Made by a program: the position numbers and the translations under genes. Shown in pieces: positions 35,091-48,194 of a DNA stretch of 64,000 bases. The notes beneath the pieces were generated by a model. That model was not told the DNA's origin, did not search any database, and worked only from the letters and a program-made list of their open reading frames with translations. The stretch comes from Phyto melanocephala (taxonomy: Eukaryota; Arthropoda; Insecta; Diptera; Rhinophoridae): positions 118,433,833 through 118,497,832 of the forward strand of contig OW799233.1 of NCBI GenBank assembly GCA_941918925.1, in the 5' to 3' direction. Position 1 is the first letter of the stretch. The number at the start of each line of letters is the position of its first letter.

Positions 35091-36465
35091 ACATGTCAAC
35101 CAAGTTCAATTTTTTTATTTTGGGTCGATTTCAAGAACCACAAAATAGACGTTATTTATATAAATAACACATTTCCCGCACAACACAAATTTTGATAACA
35201 AAATGTAATGATTTGCAAACGTTGTGCCTTTGCTAGTCTAAATGTCAAATCTTAATGACTGTTTTTGGCATTTACAAATCAAACAAAAACTGTTTTTTAC
35301 ACTTTAGAAATGTACACTGAAAGACCAAAAAATAAAAAAAATCACACATTACTGAAATTTACAACTGCTTTTACAACGGTTGGTTAAGTTTATAGTTATA
35401 TGTATTACCTGTATGCAAGAATGTATACAAATTAAGCCAACTGCCATAAAAACAGATGTCAATTAAACCAAAAGAAGTATTTCAGGCTTTGAAATAAATC
35501 TTAACTTTTATTTATAATTATACAATTTTTGTGCTTACGTACTCTGCAAAAAGAAAGCTTCATAAAACTTTTTAAAGTATTGAGTACCAAAATGAGAAGT
35601 ATTAAGAAGCGAAAAAAAGAAGATTTTAGCAGCATTTTGTGCCAGCACCATTCGTAATTATGTATAAGCTTGAAGACTACTTAAAGAGTATTATATACAT
35701 TTGTTAGTATGTAAAAAATAAACATATATTTATTTAATCCATGTGTGTGTGTTAATATGTATAAAAAAACTAAGTACATTAATGGAAAAAATTTGTTTGA
35801 TGAATTTTTTATTAAGTTCGTAAAGAATATTGGAATTCCACTTTTTATTGTGCGTATTCAATCAATTTATTACATTTACAAAGAGAATTTAAGTCAGTAC
35901 TATTAAGTTTAATGCTGGAAATGGCTTGTTTTAAAAGCAAGCTCGTCACTTTCCACCGATATAATTTTGGTTTTGGTATCTGCTAGAAGTCAATTTTTTG
36001 CAGATGATATTTTATCATTATCAGGCAGATGTTGATTATTTTTTTTTACTTGTTGTACAGCAAACTACTTAGTCGAATTTATTGTAACACCATTATGCTT
36101 GTTATATAATTTAAATATTTAATTGATATGATTTGCTTGCAACTATTGTTTAAGTATATACTTTTTATTGTACTTTATAACATTACTCCATTATTTATTA
36201 TTTTATCGATATTTTTCCGGCTTTTCATGTGATTCCTTTTGGAATAGGGTCTAACGCACAATTTTTGCTGAAAAACTTTTTTTCAATGTAGTTTAAAGAA
36301 AATAAGTTATGCAATTAAATTACCTAATTGTATTAGACTAATATTTTTAAATTTTTAATCAGGCTTGAGTTTATATTTAACACTCTTTATTTTTAATAAG
36401 TATTTTTTTTAATTGTGATAAATGAAAGAATAAATCTTGAAAATATATTTTTACCGACACTAGCC
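35091..36465. other. AT-rich stretch, nothing recognised
   Basis: No coding or RNA signature was seen. Confidence 0.5.
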
Positions 36466-36513
36466 GAGTGGAATGCATTTTTGAAACCAGCAACGATTTC
36501 ATCATCAGCACCC
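36466..36513 (-). ncRNA. Decayed hammerhead ribozyme, family A copy 3
   Basis: Minus strand: stem I GGGTG/CACTC (one wobble), CTGATGA intact, stem II GAAATC/GGTTTC with a wobble, but GAAA is mutated to AAAA, which removes the essential first G. The outer stem ACCGAT/GTCGGT differs in sequence from copies 1 and 2 yet still pairs, which supports the fold. Predicted inactive. It is followed by GGTTGTAAATATCATCTATT, also seen near the 29-kb copies, so it is a fragment of the same repeat. Confidence 0.7.
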
Positions 36514-37199
36514 TCTGATCGGTGGTTACATGTTGGTTGTAAATATCATCTATTTAACTCCCGGGACTTAAGTTAATTGAATTCGGTAACTACTTTTAGT
36601 TTTTCCTTTTTCCTTTTTTTTAGTATTTTTAGAAATATTAAATAACCGATGTTTGGAAAAAGCTTTTGCATTAAAAATTATTTTTTGTAAATACAGTTGC
36701 CGATTCATAAATTTTTTCTCCCATCTAAGCAAACGTATTTTATGTGAAATATATTGGAATTATTAAAAAAATATTTACTAAGAAAACGGTTGCGATTAAA
36801 TTGATTAGCACGTTGCATATATAACAAAATCATTGTTGTTATTTGTAAGTGTTATCAGCATGCAAAGTGATTGTCGGTGGAGAACCATCCTTAAATCTTT
36901 GATCTTTTGACTTCTCTTAATAAATGTTTTGCTTTCATTTTTTTAAGGTCTGTGCTGAGATTTCAAAAATAGTGTTTTCAACAGGTGTACTACTATTTGT
37001 GTACAATTGTATGTATAAATGATTTTTAGCCAAAACAAAAAACTTACCGATTTAGTTATTTCCAATTAATTCATTGTAAATCATTTTTATTTTGGCTCCA
37101 TTTCATATTTTCTTTTATTTAACTTTCTGAAACATTTTCTAAATTAAATTAGATGGCAATCACTTTTAGAGTATTTTAAAGATTATTCCGTTGTTACTC
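36514..37199. other. AT-rich stretch, nothing recognised
   Basis: Only sequence remnants of the flanking Penelope-like repeat are plausible near 36520-36590. Confidence 0.45.
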
Positions 37200-37247
37200 G
37201 AGTGGAATGAGTTTTCGAAATCAGTTACGATTTCATCTTCAGTACTC
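37200..37247 (-). ncRNA. Decayed hammerhead ribozyme, family A copy 4
   Basis: Minus strand: core CTGAAGA (the changed position is the variable U7), stem II GAAATC-GTAACT-GATTTC, GAAA intact, stem I GAGTA/CACTC with the innermost pair lost. In stem II both strands differ from copies 1 and 2 so that a C-G pair becomes U-A, a compensatory change. Stem III is weakened (AACT/CATT). Confidence 0.65.
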
Positions 37248-38570
37248 CTAATTGGTATACTTAATTGTAATTTGAGACTACTACTTATGTTACAATTTAA
37301 CGAAATTAGAATTAGTGAATTATAGCATTTATTTCCAAACATCGGAAAAAAATTTTGAAAAATTGAAAAACAATATTGTAGTCGTGCATACTTAAAACAT
37401 ATTATCATTTAAAATCCAAATCACTCTTATTTACATATAATAGTTAAGCCGTAGTACAGAAGATAAATAATAGAATAAAAGCGAATATGACGATATGCCT
37501 GTAAGTATAAATATATTTTTTACTACATCATATAATTCGCAATGTAATAAAAAAAATAGGAACAAAACTACCACCACAAGAAATATCTGTTAAGGATTAT
37601 AATTGGCTTGCAGTCGACTGAATAAAAGTAAAGGAGATAAAATATCTTTTACAAATGCAAAAGTAAGTCTTCCATATTTTAATCAGTAAAATAAAATTAA
37701 TAAAATATCAAATAAAATCAGAATTCTAATAATAAAAACAAAACTATAGAATATTATGAACATATATAATATATAAAGTACAAAGATGCTTGCACTTCCT
37801 TTATATGGATATACATATACACTTATGTATACCATTGAAGGAACATATCAATTTATAGTTCTGCAATTATAACAAACTGAGTTTAAGTTTTTATAAAATC
37901 TGAAAAGAAAACAGTATAAGTTTACTATAGCAATATAAAAATAGCATTAAAAATTAATGTATGCTCGTCTCTGCATTTAAGAAAAAGAATCTTAAGTGAT
38001 AATAAAAACTATAAAAAAAAGGTTTATCCTGTATCATTTTTATTTTTCTATTAAAACAGTAGAAATACCTTTCATTAATTGTATTCCCAGTGGAGTATAT
38101 AAATGTATGCAAATAAATATGTAGAAATAGGAATTTGTAGCCTTTTATAACGACAATTCCACTTAATACTTAAGTTGTACAACACTTTTTTTTATTATTT
38201 TTTTATAGAACTAAATACACACTTTTTAATTCATTACGACAAATATTGACAAAAAATGAAACTTAATTTAAAGGAAAGTTATTACTTTATTTTTATATGT
38301 ATATCTCTAAGCGACTTGAAAAGTAAGAAATAAAAATTGGCCTATAATTTGTTACACACTTTTATTTCTCAATAAAACATTTACAATCACTAGCAAATAT
38401 CAACAAAAAGTACCTCATACTTTATCGACTTATGGAAATATAAAGAGTTTTCTTAGTTATGGACTTTTTAATTAGCTGTTTAACAACCAAATACAAACAA
38501 TTTATGAAACTACACATATGCTTTTGTGCAGGCAAGCTAGCTTTATGTATGTCTAAGGTTGAGATATTAT
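37248..38570. other. AT-rich stretch, nothing recognised
   Basis: No coding or element signature was seen. Confidence 0.5.
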
Positions 38571-39214
38571 TTTTATACCCTTCACCTGTGGCGCACAGCT
38601 TTGTCATTCCGTTTGCAATTTCTACAAATTTCATTTCCGACCCCATAAAGTATATATTTTTTGAAAGCTTATGAATAGAAGAGTCGATTAAGCCCTGACA
38701 GTCTGTCTGTCTGTCCGTGTGTTGGTTGAAATGAATTTTTAGAAGCAACTATATGTTTCTCAGATCTGTGTATGATATCAATCTCTTGGAAATATTCGGG
38801 AATTAATCGCAAAAAACCAAGACCACCTCGTTTTTTTCACAATTACAACAACAACATACATATATACTGGTTAGAGTAAACGTGGCATCGAATCCCAGCT
38901 GAGCCCAAAAACAATTTTCTTATTTTAAAAAAATGTGTAAAAAAAATTTTTAAAACTATTTTTTTTAAATTTTTTTATTGTTTTTTTTTTTGTTTTTAAT
39001 ATATTTTTTATTTTTTTTTAAATTTTTTTTTTTTAGAAACATACACACGTAAACTCAATTTATAATTTTGCAATGGGATGTTTTTATACATACATATATG
39101 TATGTTTTTTATTTCATATGAGATGAATGGTAATACAAACAACTGTTATTGCATGACTACACATTGTGAAGGGTATATAAGATTCGGCACGGCCGAATAT
39201 ATCACTGTTACTTG
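38571..39214 (+). mobile_element. Helitron-like repeat, short subfamily, reverse-orientation copy
   Basis: The plus strand starts TTTTATACCCTTCACCTGTG, runs through AAGCCCTGACAGTCTGTCTG and a long T-rich tract (about 38925-39035), and ends with hairpin ATTCGGC-ACG-GCCGAAT, then TATATCACTGTTACTTG followed by TT. Orientation follows the putative Helitron 3' hairpin-CTTG end. No coding content was seen. Confidence 0.7.
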
Positions 39215-41442
39215 TTTTATATTGTCATAATTTTTAAACAATAAAAAAAAAATTACTAATTTTAAATTTTACACATTATTGTTTATTAAAACCAAAACAC
39301 ATTTATAAACATTAAATAAAACTAGAAGGAGTTTTAATGAATATATAAAAAAAAGATTACTAAAATATTTTTAATTTCTTCATATAGCAGCAATTAACAT
39401 CTCAGTTGTTATTATAATACTTCTTTGCTATATTGCGTATACTTAATATTAACATCATAGTGTGATTAAATATTACGCATACGCTCAGTATTACACGTTT
39501 AGAATTACTTTTTAAAATCTGTTGTACTATAATGTAGGCATAAACTGTGTTACAAGAAATCGACTTTCCTATTAATATGTCAGATAAATCAATAAACTAC
39601 GAGGTAATAAATGTTCAAAACTCATGTATTTTCATGTAAACAAACATCTTCAGCTCAGAAAATATCGGTTCCTTTTCACCAGATTTGGATGAGTCGTACT
39701 CATTTACTACAATAGAGTAAAGTTTATAAATATATTTATGTAAAACATGATGTTTAGTGATGTGCTAATGCTAAAACCAGTAGAGTTTAAACCTAAATTA
39801 ACACATCATCATCAGTTGAGCTCCTGCAAAATTACTTCTATGTTATCCATTTTCTTTGTTTGCCGCAAGTTCATAATTATTTTGATTTAATCACAAAACA
39901 ATAAAGACACTTCAAACAAATGTTACAAAATTTATCAAATAAAATATCCCTTAGAATTTATTTATTAATAAATTTGTTGACTTGTTTAATTCTAACAATC
40001 GTAAAGAAACAAAATTTTAAACAATATCATATTATTTATTTATTTATTTTTAAAATAGTTTTTATTTATTTTAAATAAGCATACCTGAAAGCAAATTACC
40101 AATTATTTTTTTCTTACCTAAAAAAACAATTAATATTTCTGATATTAAAATCCTTTTGTTTAGCTTTTATTATCTCTTAAGGTAACAAAAATTTTGGGGA
40201 ATAAAAAAACAGACAAGTAGATTTAAATTATTTAAACAGGAGTTATAAATGCCTAAATATAATGAAATTTATGGAGGAATAAAATAGGTAACACATATTA
40301 GGTATACTGGGTTCTTGTCTTACAATTTACTTTATCTCATAAAATGAACAGAGAAAGCTTTTTTAATTTTAGAAATTTTTACTTAGCAATTATTTTATGA
40401 TTTATATGCTGTTTTGTAAAAACTTTAGAATAAAAATAAAATTTTTAAGTTTGAGTATGCCTGTAATGTTTTGCAAATAACATTTCATAATGGTATTTAT
40501 CAATAAAATTATTATATTCTTAAAGTTTTGTTAATATAGACAAAATGTCATACAAAAAGCAAAATTATTTATTAAAGTGACTAAAGTGACATGAGATTTT
40601 AACAGTGGATTCCTTTTCTGATCTATAGATACACTAAGACAGGATTTTTGAAATTTTGAACTTTAAGAGGGAAAAAGAGGGAAAAAACTTTTTAAATCGG
40701 AATTCTTATTTCTGCTTACCTTAAATTAATACAGATTAACTTAAAAGGTGTTATTATCTATTTAAAAAATAAGCTAAAAGATATCTGGCCCTTTTTGAAT
40801 TTTCAATCCCCTAGGGCCAAAAAAAGGGTAAAAATTACATTTTATTCATTTTTGTAAAAAAAAATTGTAATATTAATTCGGCCCTTTTTTCAAATTTGTA
40901 CTTTTAAGTGGTAAAAATTGTCACTCTTTTTTTTTTGTACCTTTCACACATTTTCTTGTACGCATATTATATAATAGGACATAAATTTGTTATTACTATT
41001 TTCAAATAAAATGTGGACAATTATTTATGTGAAATCTTCGGATACTTACAAGGGTACGAAAATATATCGAAAATGGAAAAGTGTGACAAAATACGTATTA
41101 TTCCTAATTACTGGATCAATTCGGATAAAATGTGGATCAAATTGAAAATTAAAATACATTTATAATGAGAAAAAGTTTGGCTCTTTTTAGTATACATTTA
41201 TATCTTTAAAAATATTTTGTTGTTAAATATATATTAAAAAATTTTCAAAATTAAATTCGTACATTGATATGGGAAACTCATAAATCATTTTAGTATTTTT
41301 AAGGTTACGAATCTAGATTTTTTAAATTATAAACAACCGATCTAAATTGTGTCTTTTGGTCAAGACAAAAGGTACTTTTAAGCTTTTTTTTTAATAGAAT
41401 TTTGAAATCAGAGACTATTGATTATAGATGAGAGTAAAGATA
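39215..41442. other. AT-rich stretch, nothing recognised
   Basis: No gene or defined repeat was recognised. The left end of the pogo-like element may lie here, but I could not find a matching terminal repeat. Confidence 0.5.
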
Positions 41443-42215
41443 TTATGGGCGACAAAAAATGTACCTTCTTGCATCTTTATCGTACTTTATACGTTTATGA
41501 GGCTTATGACGCATATACATACATACTAATGTATGTACTAAATTATAGTGAAAAAAGTCCGTAATTTTTTTTTTAGTGAACGAATTAAATCTGTCTTTGT
41601 CCAATGAATTTTCAATTGTGAATAGAGCTGAAAAGAAATCATCACTTGTATTCGTTCTGAGAACGTAGGAGCGTAATGTAGTTAGACTTGTCATTGCTTC
41701 ACTTAATGAAACTGTAGTTTGTGGCTGCTCATTTTCGTCTGCTTCATCTTCTTCACCCAAAAAATTCAAATTCAATAGTTCAGCGTCGGTTAGGGCACCG
41801 TAGACACTGATATTATCATCTACTTAAACACAGTCTTCAAAATTCACCTCTTCAGGGTAAGGCAGAAGATGCCATCTTGGATGCGGGTGCGTAACTTCCG
41901 ATGAATATGGTAATTGAGCTGAAGACTTTTGCGTAAAACCTCACTTCCTGAAGCAGTTATAAATGGTAGCAGAATGTTTTGGTCTCTGCACTGACGAATC
42001 CATTCTATCAAGCATTTCTCAAGATAAGGAAATTGAGCCGTACGTGACCGTTTTCTACCTCCACTTAAGGTTAATTCGGTGATGTGATTTCTGTTTTTCA
42101 AAATCATGTTTAATGTTGATGGCAAAATCCCGAATTTTTTAGCAACATCTTTAACTGTCCATTATCTGCAGCCTCAATCACAAGTTGTTTTTATTTAATG
42201 GAAAGGCGCTTGTTC
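41443..42215 (-). pseudogene. pogo/Tigger transposase remnant without DDE core
   Basis: Minus strand: around 42215-42130 a frameshifted ENKRLSIK...KQLVIEAADNGQ segment matches the start of the CENP-B-type helix-turn-helix. From 42125 the frame gives PSTLNMILKNRNHITELTLS then GGRKRSRTAQFPYLEKCLIE and WIRQCRDQNI, the second DNA-binding part. The DDE domain is missing. After a frameshift and one stop, LTDAELLNLNFLGEEDEADE and SLSEAMTSLTTLRSYVL, DFFSALFTIENSLDKDRFNS follow, matching the acidic C-terminal tail of this family. Not capable of transposition. Confidence 0.75.
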
Positions 42216-42820
42216 TCATTTAATTAACACAAACGTTTGAAAAAAAGGCACAAGACTACTAACTGATATCCAGTACGCGAAATACTGGCTACACAATTGT
42301 TAATTCGTCAAAAAAAAACAACAACAAAAAAAAAATAAATAAATAACTGTTACATTTGCAAAAGATTTTTTTTCTAAGTAGATGTTGACGTTGTGGCATA
42401 GAAACAAAATCAATTTTTTTTTTTGTTTATTTCAAAAACGGAAACAAATTCAAATTATAGAGCGTAGAAAAATCAAACTTCAAATTATAAAACGTCGCGA
42501 CGCGTCGATGGACAAGACAAAATTTTTAAAGAGCAACGCATATGTATAAACCAAAATAAATGATTTTTATTTTCTTTTTTTTTTTACATGCATATGTATG
42601 CTGTATAATACACAGCATTTTATAATAATTCAAATTATAGAGCATAGAGCCAAAAAGTTCATAGCGATAAATATGCCATTTAAATAATTTCATATTATCG
42701 AGGGGACTAAATTACATAGGTTTTTTTAAATTGATTGAATGTTTTTCAAGGGACCTGGAAAACAGTTCAAATTATTGCGGGATTCAAATTAACGAGTTTC
42801 AAATTACCAAGAGACGACTG
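41443..42820 (-). mobile_element. pogo/Tigger-type element, right end intact
   Basis: The right end, ATTACCAAGAGACGACTG followed by TA (42803-42822), is a Tigger-type terminus reading CAGTCGTCTCTTGGTAAT on the minus strand. Behind it lie TTCAAATTATAGAG-type repeats and then broken transposase sequence. The opposite terminal repeat was not located, so the left limit is that of the coding remnant. Confidence 0.75.
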
Positions 42821-42822
42821 TA

Positions 42823-45800
42823 ACTTGATATTCCATTACTATATTTCTTAAGTTTGCAAAAAAAAATTATTTATTTTTTGTTTTATTTTTTTTAACAGTT
42901 TTTAACTTGCTGCATTATAGTTGTTTATTTATGTGCGATTAAGGGTTTTCCATACAATACGTAGTGGTTTGATGATTTCTGTTACAAAAAGTAAATGCAG
43001 CACAATAAAAGCAAAATTGAGTATCACTTTAAAATAATAAAATTAATTATAATAAGAGTTAGCGTTCGTTTACACAAAAGTTGCTTACCGATTTCAGCGT
43101 AAATAAACGATTTTTTTAAGTCTCTTATACAGATATAGATAGATTTATATAAATTATGACAGGGTTACTAAACATCTATCTAATATCTGTACATATTATA
43201 CTTTTTGTTAAATTTAAATCCAAACTTCCTCGAAAGTTTGAAGTAATGATCATTGACATTGCATTTTGTTCGTATATTTGGCTTCTAAGTTCCTTCAAAT
43301 GAATCTCTGTTTCATCTAAAATAATATTTAGCGACGTGATGCATTATTCTAAGCCAAATTTCTACATTAGCACAATAAATTCTATAGATGAAATGATGAC
43401 GATTAGAGTTCCCAAACCAGTTTTTAAATAATTCAAAAAACCGGTTTTTATATTTGTCTGTTTTCGATTTATTCGACAAATCGGTTTCTTTTATCTTGAT
43501 AAAAACCTTATTTTAAAATTGATTTAAATTTTAAAGACAGATTTTTAAATTCTTCTTAATTTTAAATAAAATTCAAACTAAATATAATTTAAAAAAAATT
43601 TTTTGTTTTGATATTCGAACCGGTTTTACATGTAAAAACCGAAAACCGGTTTTTTAAAAGCTGGGTGGATTCGAGTTATTTTTAAATTTATTTTTCTTAC
43701 CTGCTGCATATTTGATTAATTAATTAATGACAAAGCACTTAATAATAATTTCCAATCAGAAAAAATATTATCATTATTATCATTAACTATACAAATCCTT
43801 TTTAAATTATACACCCCATCAAACGCTACATAAACTTTATTCCAAGATTATGCTAAAACTCAATGAGTTAAAAACAAGTATACTTTTTTGTTTTATATTA
43901 TTAGTATTTTTCAAAGCCAAAACTATAATTATCTACTACGTTTCTTTACTTCTGCTTAACAAAGAAGCAATGAAAGACATTATGAAGAAATTTGACAGCT
44001 TATGTCATATTATAATTGCTCAAATTGTCTAAAAACATGTCAGAATACAAAAGCATAAACAGTTTACATGTAACATTTCAAAGCCAGCAATGGTTATAAA
44101 AATTCCAAACTTTTTGTGAATGGAGACCGCTTGCAAATAAACAAAAAAGTAAAACAGCCCATTCATATTTAATAAACATATAAATGAACATATGTTTTTA
44201 TATGCTCGACACTTAGACAACTCTACAACATACTCCAGGGTCTTTAAATAAATAATTGTGTTTTATTAGAATAAAAACAGATCTAAATGAAAAGTTTATT
44301 GTAACGCTACTTTATAAAATGTTAATTTTTTTTTGTCCTTTTTTTAAATCAACATTTTTTAAAATATTATTTCTACAACTAAAAACCACAATAATATAAG
44401 ATATAAATTTGAAGAAATATTTCAACACAGAAAAAATTATTTTGAAAATATTTTCAAACATACACAAATAAATATTTAGGTCACCTGATAGTATGTTCGT
44501 CACCCTGCCGACAACAGTATTTTGCAACTTCCCGATGTGTTTCTTCACCACACAAACTTTATTTAAAATTCTTGAACCACTTAAAGATTTGGTACTCTCC
44601 AAGGTAATGGTAGTCAAAAATTATCTCATTTGGGATAATCTGTAGGCTCTTTTGTTTCTGATTATGTCCTAATGGCTTAGACGTTCACAATTTGCATGCG
44701 AGTTATTTCACTCTTGCTTTACAGGACATTCCGAGATTCAACTTTTTCATTAGAGTCTTGATAACTGATTGGCTATCAACGAATCGAAGCTTCTTTATCT
44801 CTCCTTTTTATTGATTTCAACACATTCTAGTTTATTTAGCAATCGATGACCGGTCCGTATAAATATTCATGCCTTGGGTATTTCCTACTCAAATTACTTC
44901 GTTCCATTATCCGTCCTCTATTATATCTCGTTGGGATTTTATTACATTTTACATCTATCATGTTTTAGATTAGTGTGATATCAATTTTTTTTAGTTTATA
45001 GTTTACAATCTCTCACCAGCCATTCACCAATTGTCACTAATTGGCCAAGGCTGCTTTTTATTTATTATGTATCTTAATCGAACGAATCGATAGTATATTG
45101 TCGATAGCTATTGATGATTTTATTCTCATGGAACAACATGTACTAATACAGCACAGTCTTTGTACCTTTTGAAAAGGTTCATCTTCCAGCACACTGTGAA
45201 CTTAACTTTATTTGTAAGGAATTTTCATAAAAATTTCTTTTAACATAAAATTTTATAGTTTTGCCTATGTGTATTTCTAAAAAAAATATTAATAATAATT
45301 ATAATTATTTCATATTACTTTATCTATATTTATTATAAAAAATTAAATTTTCTGAGATGAAGTTGTTTTATTGCCCATTTATTGGAAGTCATTTATTTTT
45401 AAAAACATTACAAAAATTTATAGCGTAAAAACCTTTACCTATATTTGTTCAACCAACAACAGCATTTGAAATAATATTTTCTTTTAACTTGTAATTTAAC
45501 TAAGTATACGAAAACCAATATTCTATTTAATTAATACAGAACGGAGTTTAAATGCGCTTTCCTAAAAAACGACATAAGCAGTTTTTCCCTAATACCACAA
45601 ATATATTTTTTACTTGTAAAAACAAATTTACTAGCGTTTGAAAAAAATTATATATAAAATTTTAAAAGCAACAAATTTGATTGACATATACACACTTGCG
45701 GTCCCACAATTAAGTCATGAAAATGGTAACATAATTAATAAAAATATTTGTATTTATTTAACACAAAACCGAACTTTGGTTTTAGTGATTTCCATAAAAA

Positions 45801-46038
45801 ATTTAAAATATATATAAATTCAAAAATATTTCTTATAACAATATTTAACAACAAAAAATGCTAACAAAATTGCTTAATTAAAGATTTTCTTTTTGTAATC
45901 ATAAATTTACATTTATTTTTATTTAAGTTTTGTTTTTAATTATTTATTTTGGCTTTAGTTAAATTTTTATACTGCGTAAAACATTGGAATTAAATTCTAA
46001 GTACTTAAAAGCTTTAAAAAATAAATCCGATATTAGCC
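42823..46038. other. AT-rich stretch; CCGGTTTT repeats and possible LINE relic
   Basis: About 43415-43660 contains inverted AAAACCGGTTTTT motifs, possibly the ends of a small MITE. About 44640-45000, read on the minus strand, has a LRFVDSQSVIKTLMKKLNL-like segment faintly resembling the RNase H domain of non-LTR retrotransposons. It is broken by stops and I do not rely on it. Otherwise nothing was seen. Confidence 0.35.
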
Positions 46039-46086
46039 GAGTGGAAAGTATTTTCGAAACCAGCTACGATTTCATTATCAGCACTC
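46039..46086 (-). ncRNA. Decayed hammerhead ribozyme, family A copy 5
   Basis: Minus strand: stem I GAGTG/CACTC perfect, stem II GAAATC/GGTTTC with one wobble, GAAA present. The core is CTGATAA, so the essential G8 is lost, and stem III is reduced to two pairs. Predicted inactive. The flanking CGGCTAATATCGG still resembles the outer stem strand. Confidence 0.65.
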
Positions 46087-47417
46087 ATTATACTCATATT
46101 TATATGTAAGATAATTAAATGAAAATAGAAAACGGGAAGCATAGCATTTTATCTTTAAACTGTTAATTCTTACCAAATGACATATTCTTCATTTATATAT
46201 TTAGATATGAGTTTACCAATAAAATGGTGCTGATGATTAAATCATAGAGATTTGGCCCATATTGGATAAAATTTTCAGTATTCCTAAACCCTTAACATAC
46301 TATAAAGGTTAATTTAAAATTTTTAGAAAGTATAAAAATGTTTTTTAATGAACTGAAGTTAGAATAGATTAACAATGATATTTATTTATATTTTAAAAAA
46401 TATTTGGTGAGAATGGCAATTGCCGAACGCTCAAGTGACTTAATTGTATAAACTTAGATGTACAATGTTTGTACATACATTTCATTATGTGTTATTTATA
46501 GATTTGTAAAACTGTTCTTTTTATGGTCAATAAGACACTTATATTTGTTATAAAATACATGTCCTCGTAAACACATTTGGCCGTAAGTAGGCGAAACCAA
46601 AAAAAGCTATTAAAAACAACACAAAAGAGTATATGAAAAAACGAATAGTGAGAAAAAGGAAAAGAATATTTTTTGTTAGATAATTTTTATTGTTCTGCAG
46701 GTAATAGAAATTCAATATCCTAATCGTTATTAGTGTGTTTGGTATACGAAAGTCATTTACAAACAGAATAATAATTGTTATTTAAAACCCAACTGTATAT
46801 TTGGTATAAAATATATATCAAATATATAGTTTAAGTAAAGTTAACATTATAAAATGCTTTAAAAAATTTATTTATTTTGCTTTCAATATAGAATAGTGTG
46901 TTTATAAAGCATTTAAATTTTAAATAAAATTAAAAAAACATAAATTTTTAATAGATTTGACTTTGTTAAATTACTTTAAAAATTTTAATATAAAATGGCA
47001 TAAACAAAATCGCCAATATAAAATGTGTGAAATTGACATTAAAATTATATATTGCTTTCGATGTTGGAATTTATTTTTTAGTAATAAATTATTTATCTCT
47101 AAGAGATAAATTAAAATCAGCCAACAGTATTAATGATATTATTTATGTGTCATATAGTTTACAATTTTACATGTTTACCATAAATAATAAAGGTGAAGAA
47201 ATAGGTGTATTAAAGGAAAGCCAATAAATTTGTCAGTCTGCTAGTTCAATTCCTGCAGTAAGGGTCGTAATACTGCTTAAAAAATAAAGCTAAAATAATT
47301 ACAAATAGAATGCGAAGAATAATGAATAAATGATATATAACACTTTTATTTAAACAATACTTTTTCTATTGTTAACGACTCTTGTTAGACTTAGTAATAG
47401 CAAAAACTGATATTTAA
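46087..47417. other. AT-rich stretch, nothing recognised
   Basis: No gene or defined repeat was seen. A CTGATGA at 46230 (+) lacks a following GAAA. Confidence 0.5.
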
Positions 47418-47526
47418 CAAGTAAGAGTGATATATTCGGCCATGCCGAATCTTACATACTCTTCACAACGTGTAGTCAAGCCATAACAATTGTTTGTATT
47501 ACCATTCATCTCATATGAAATATGAT

Positions 47527-48048
47527 TGTTACAATTGTTATAATTTTACTTTAGTTATAGTAGTTTAAGTTACAGTAGTTTTGTTTGTATTAGTTTATTT
47601 CGCTGGTTGTTCGAACATGATGTTGTGTGCAGCCGATGTGAGTTATTATGTGCAGCATACTCTTAGGCACTTTTATTATTCCTGCATATTACTTAACATT
47701 AACATTACATCTTAATTTAAATGTAACAGTTTTCGAATGAACTAGTGTCTACATACGAGAACTTTGTCGAATATTACCAAACACCACTATGTTACTATAA
47801 ATAGCCGAACAACACAGCTAACATGATTAGTATAACAGTAGAGATTGTTAAGTGTGTGTCAAAGTGAGTTTGACAATAAAGGTGTATAAAAATATGTAAA
47901 GTGATATAAAAAACAATATCTGAGTGTATTTAAATAAATAAAGTGCTCTTAATCTTATAACTAATTTCAACTGTTTTTGATTGCAATAAAAGAACTCACT
48001 GTTTTTAAAGGAAATAAGCCAACGTTTATAAAAGGTATAAACGTAACA
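47527..48048 (+). mobile_element. Solo LTR of a retrotransposon
   Basis: It starts TGTTACAATTG and ends GTAACA, the inverted hexamers typical of Gypsy-type LTRs. Inside are a TATA box (TATAAATAG, 47796-47804), AATAAA signals (47873 and about 47985) and an AACTCACTG segment near the end, in promoter-to-polyadenylation order. There is no internal region or second LTR. A clear target duplication was not found (TGAT against ATAC), so the exact ends are tentative. Confidence 0.65.
47796..47804 (+). promoter_or_regulatory. TATA box of the solo LTR
   Basis: TATAAATAG is followed about 25-30 bp downstream by the likely start region, and AATAAA signals come later in the LTR. Confidence 0.5.
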
Positions 48049-48194
48049 ATACAAAAAGCTTCCATATATAAAAACATCCCATTGTAAAATTATAAATTGG
48101 GTTTACGTATGTTTAAAAAAAAAATTAAAAATAAAAAAATACTAAAAAAATATAAAAAAAAAAATAAAAAAAAGATATAAAAAAAAAGTAAAAA

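Noticed and set aside
39795..39830. CATCATCATCAG, complement of CTGATGATGATG
   Set aside because: No stem II and no GAAA nearby, so it is a chance simple repeat.
46226..46260. GGTGCTGATGATTAAATC with a following AAATC/GATTT stem on the plus strand
   Set aside because: No GAAA core follows the stem (GGCC instead) and stem I is absent. At most it is a heavily mutated relic.
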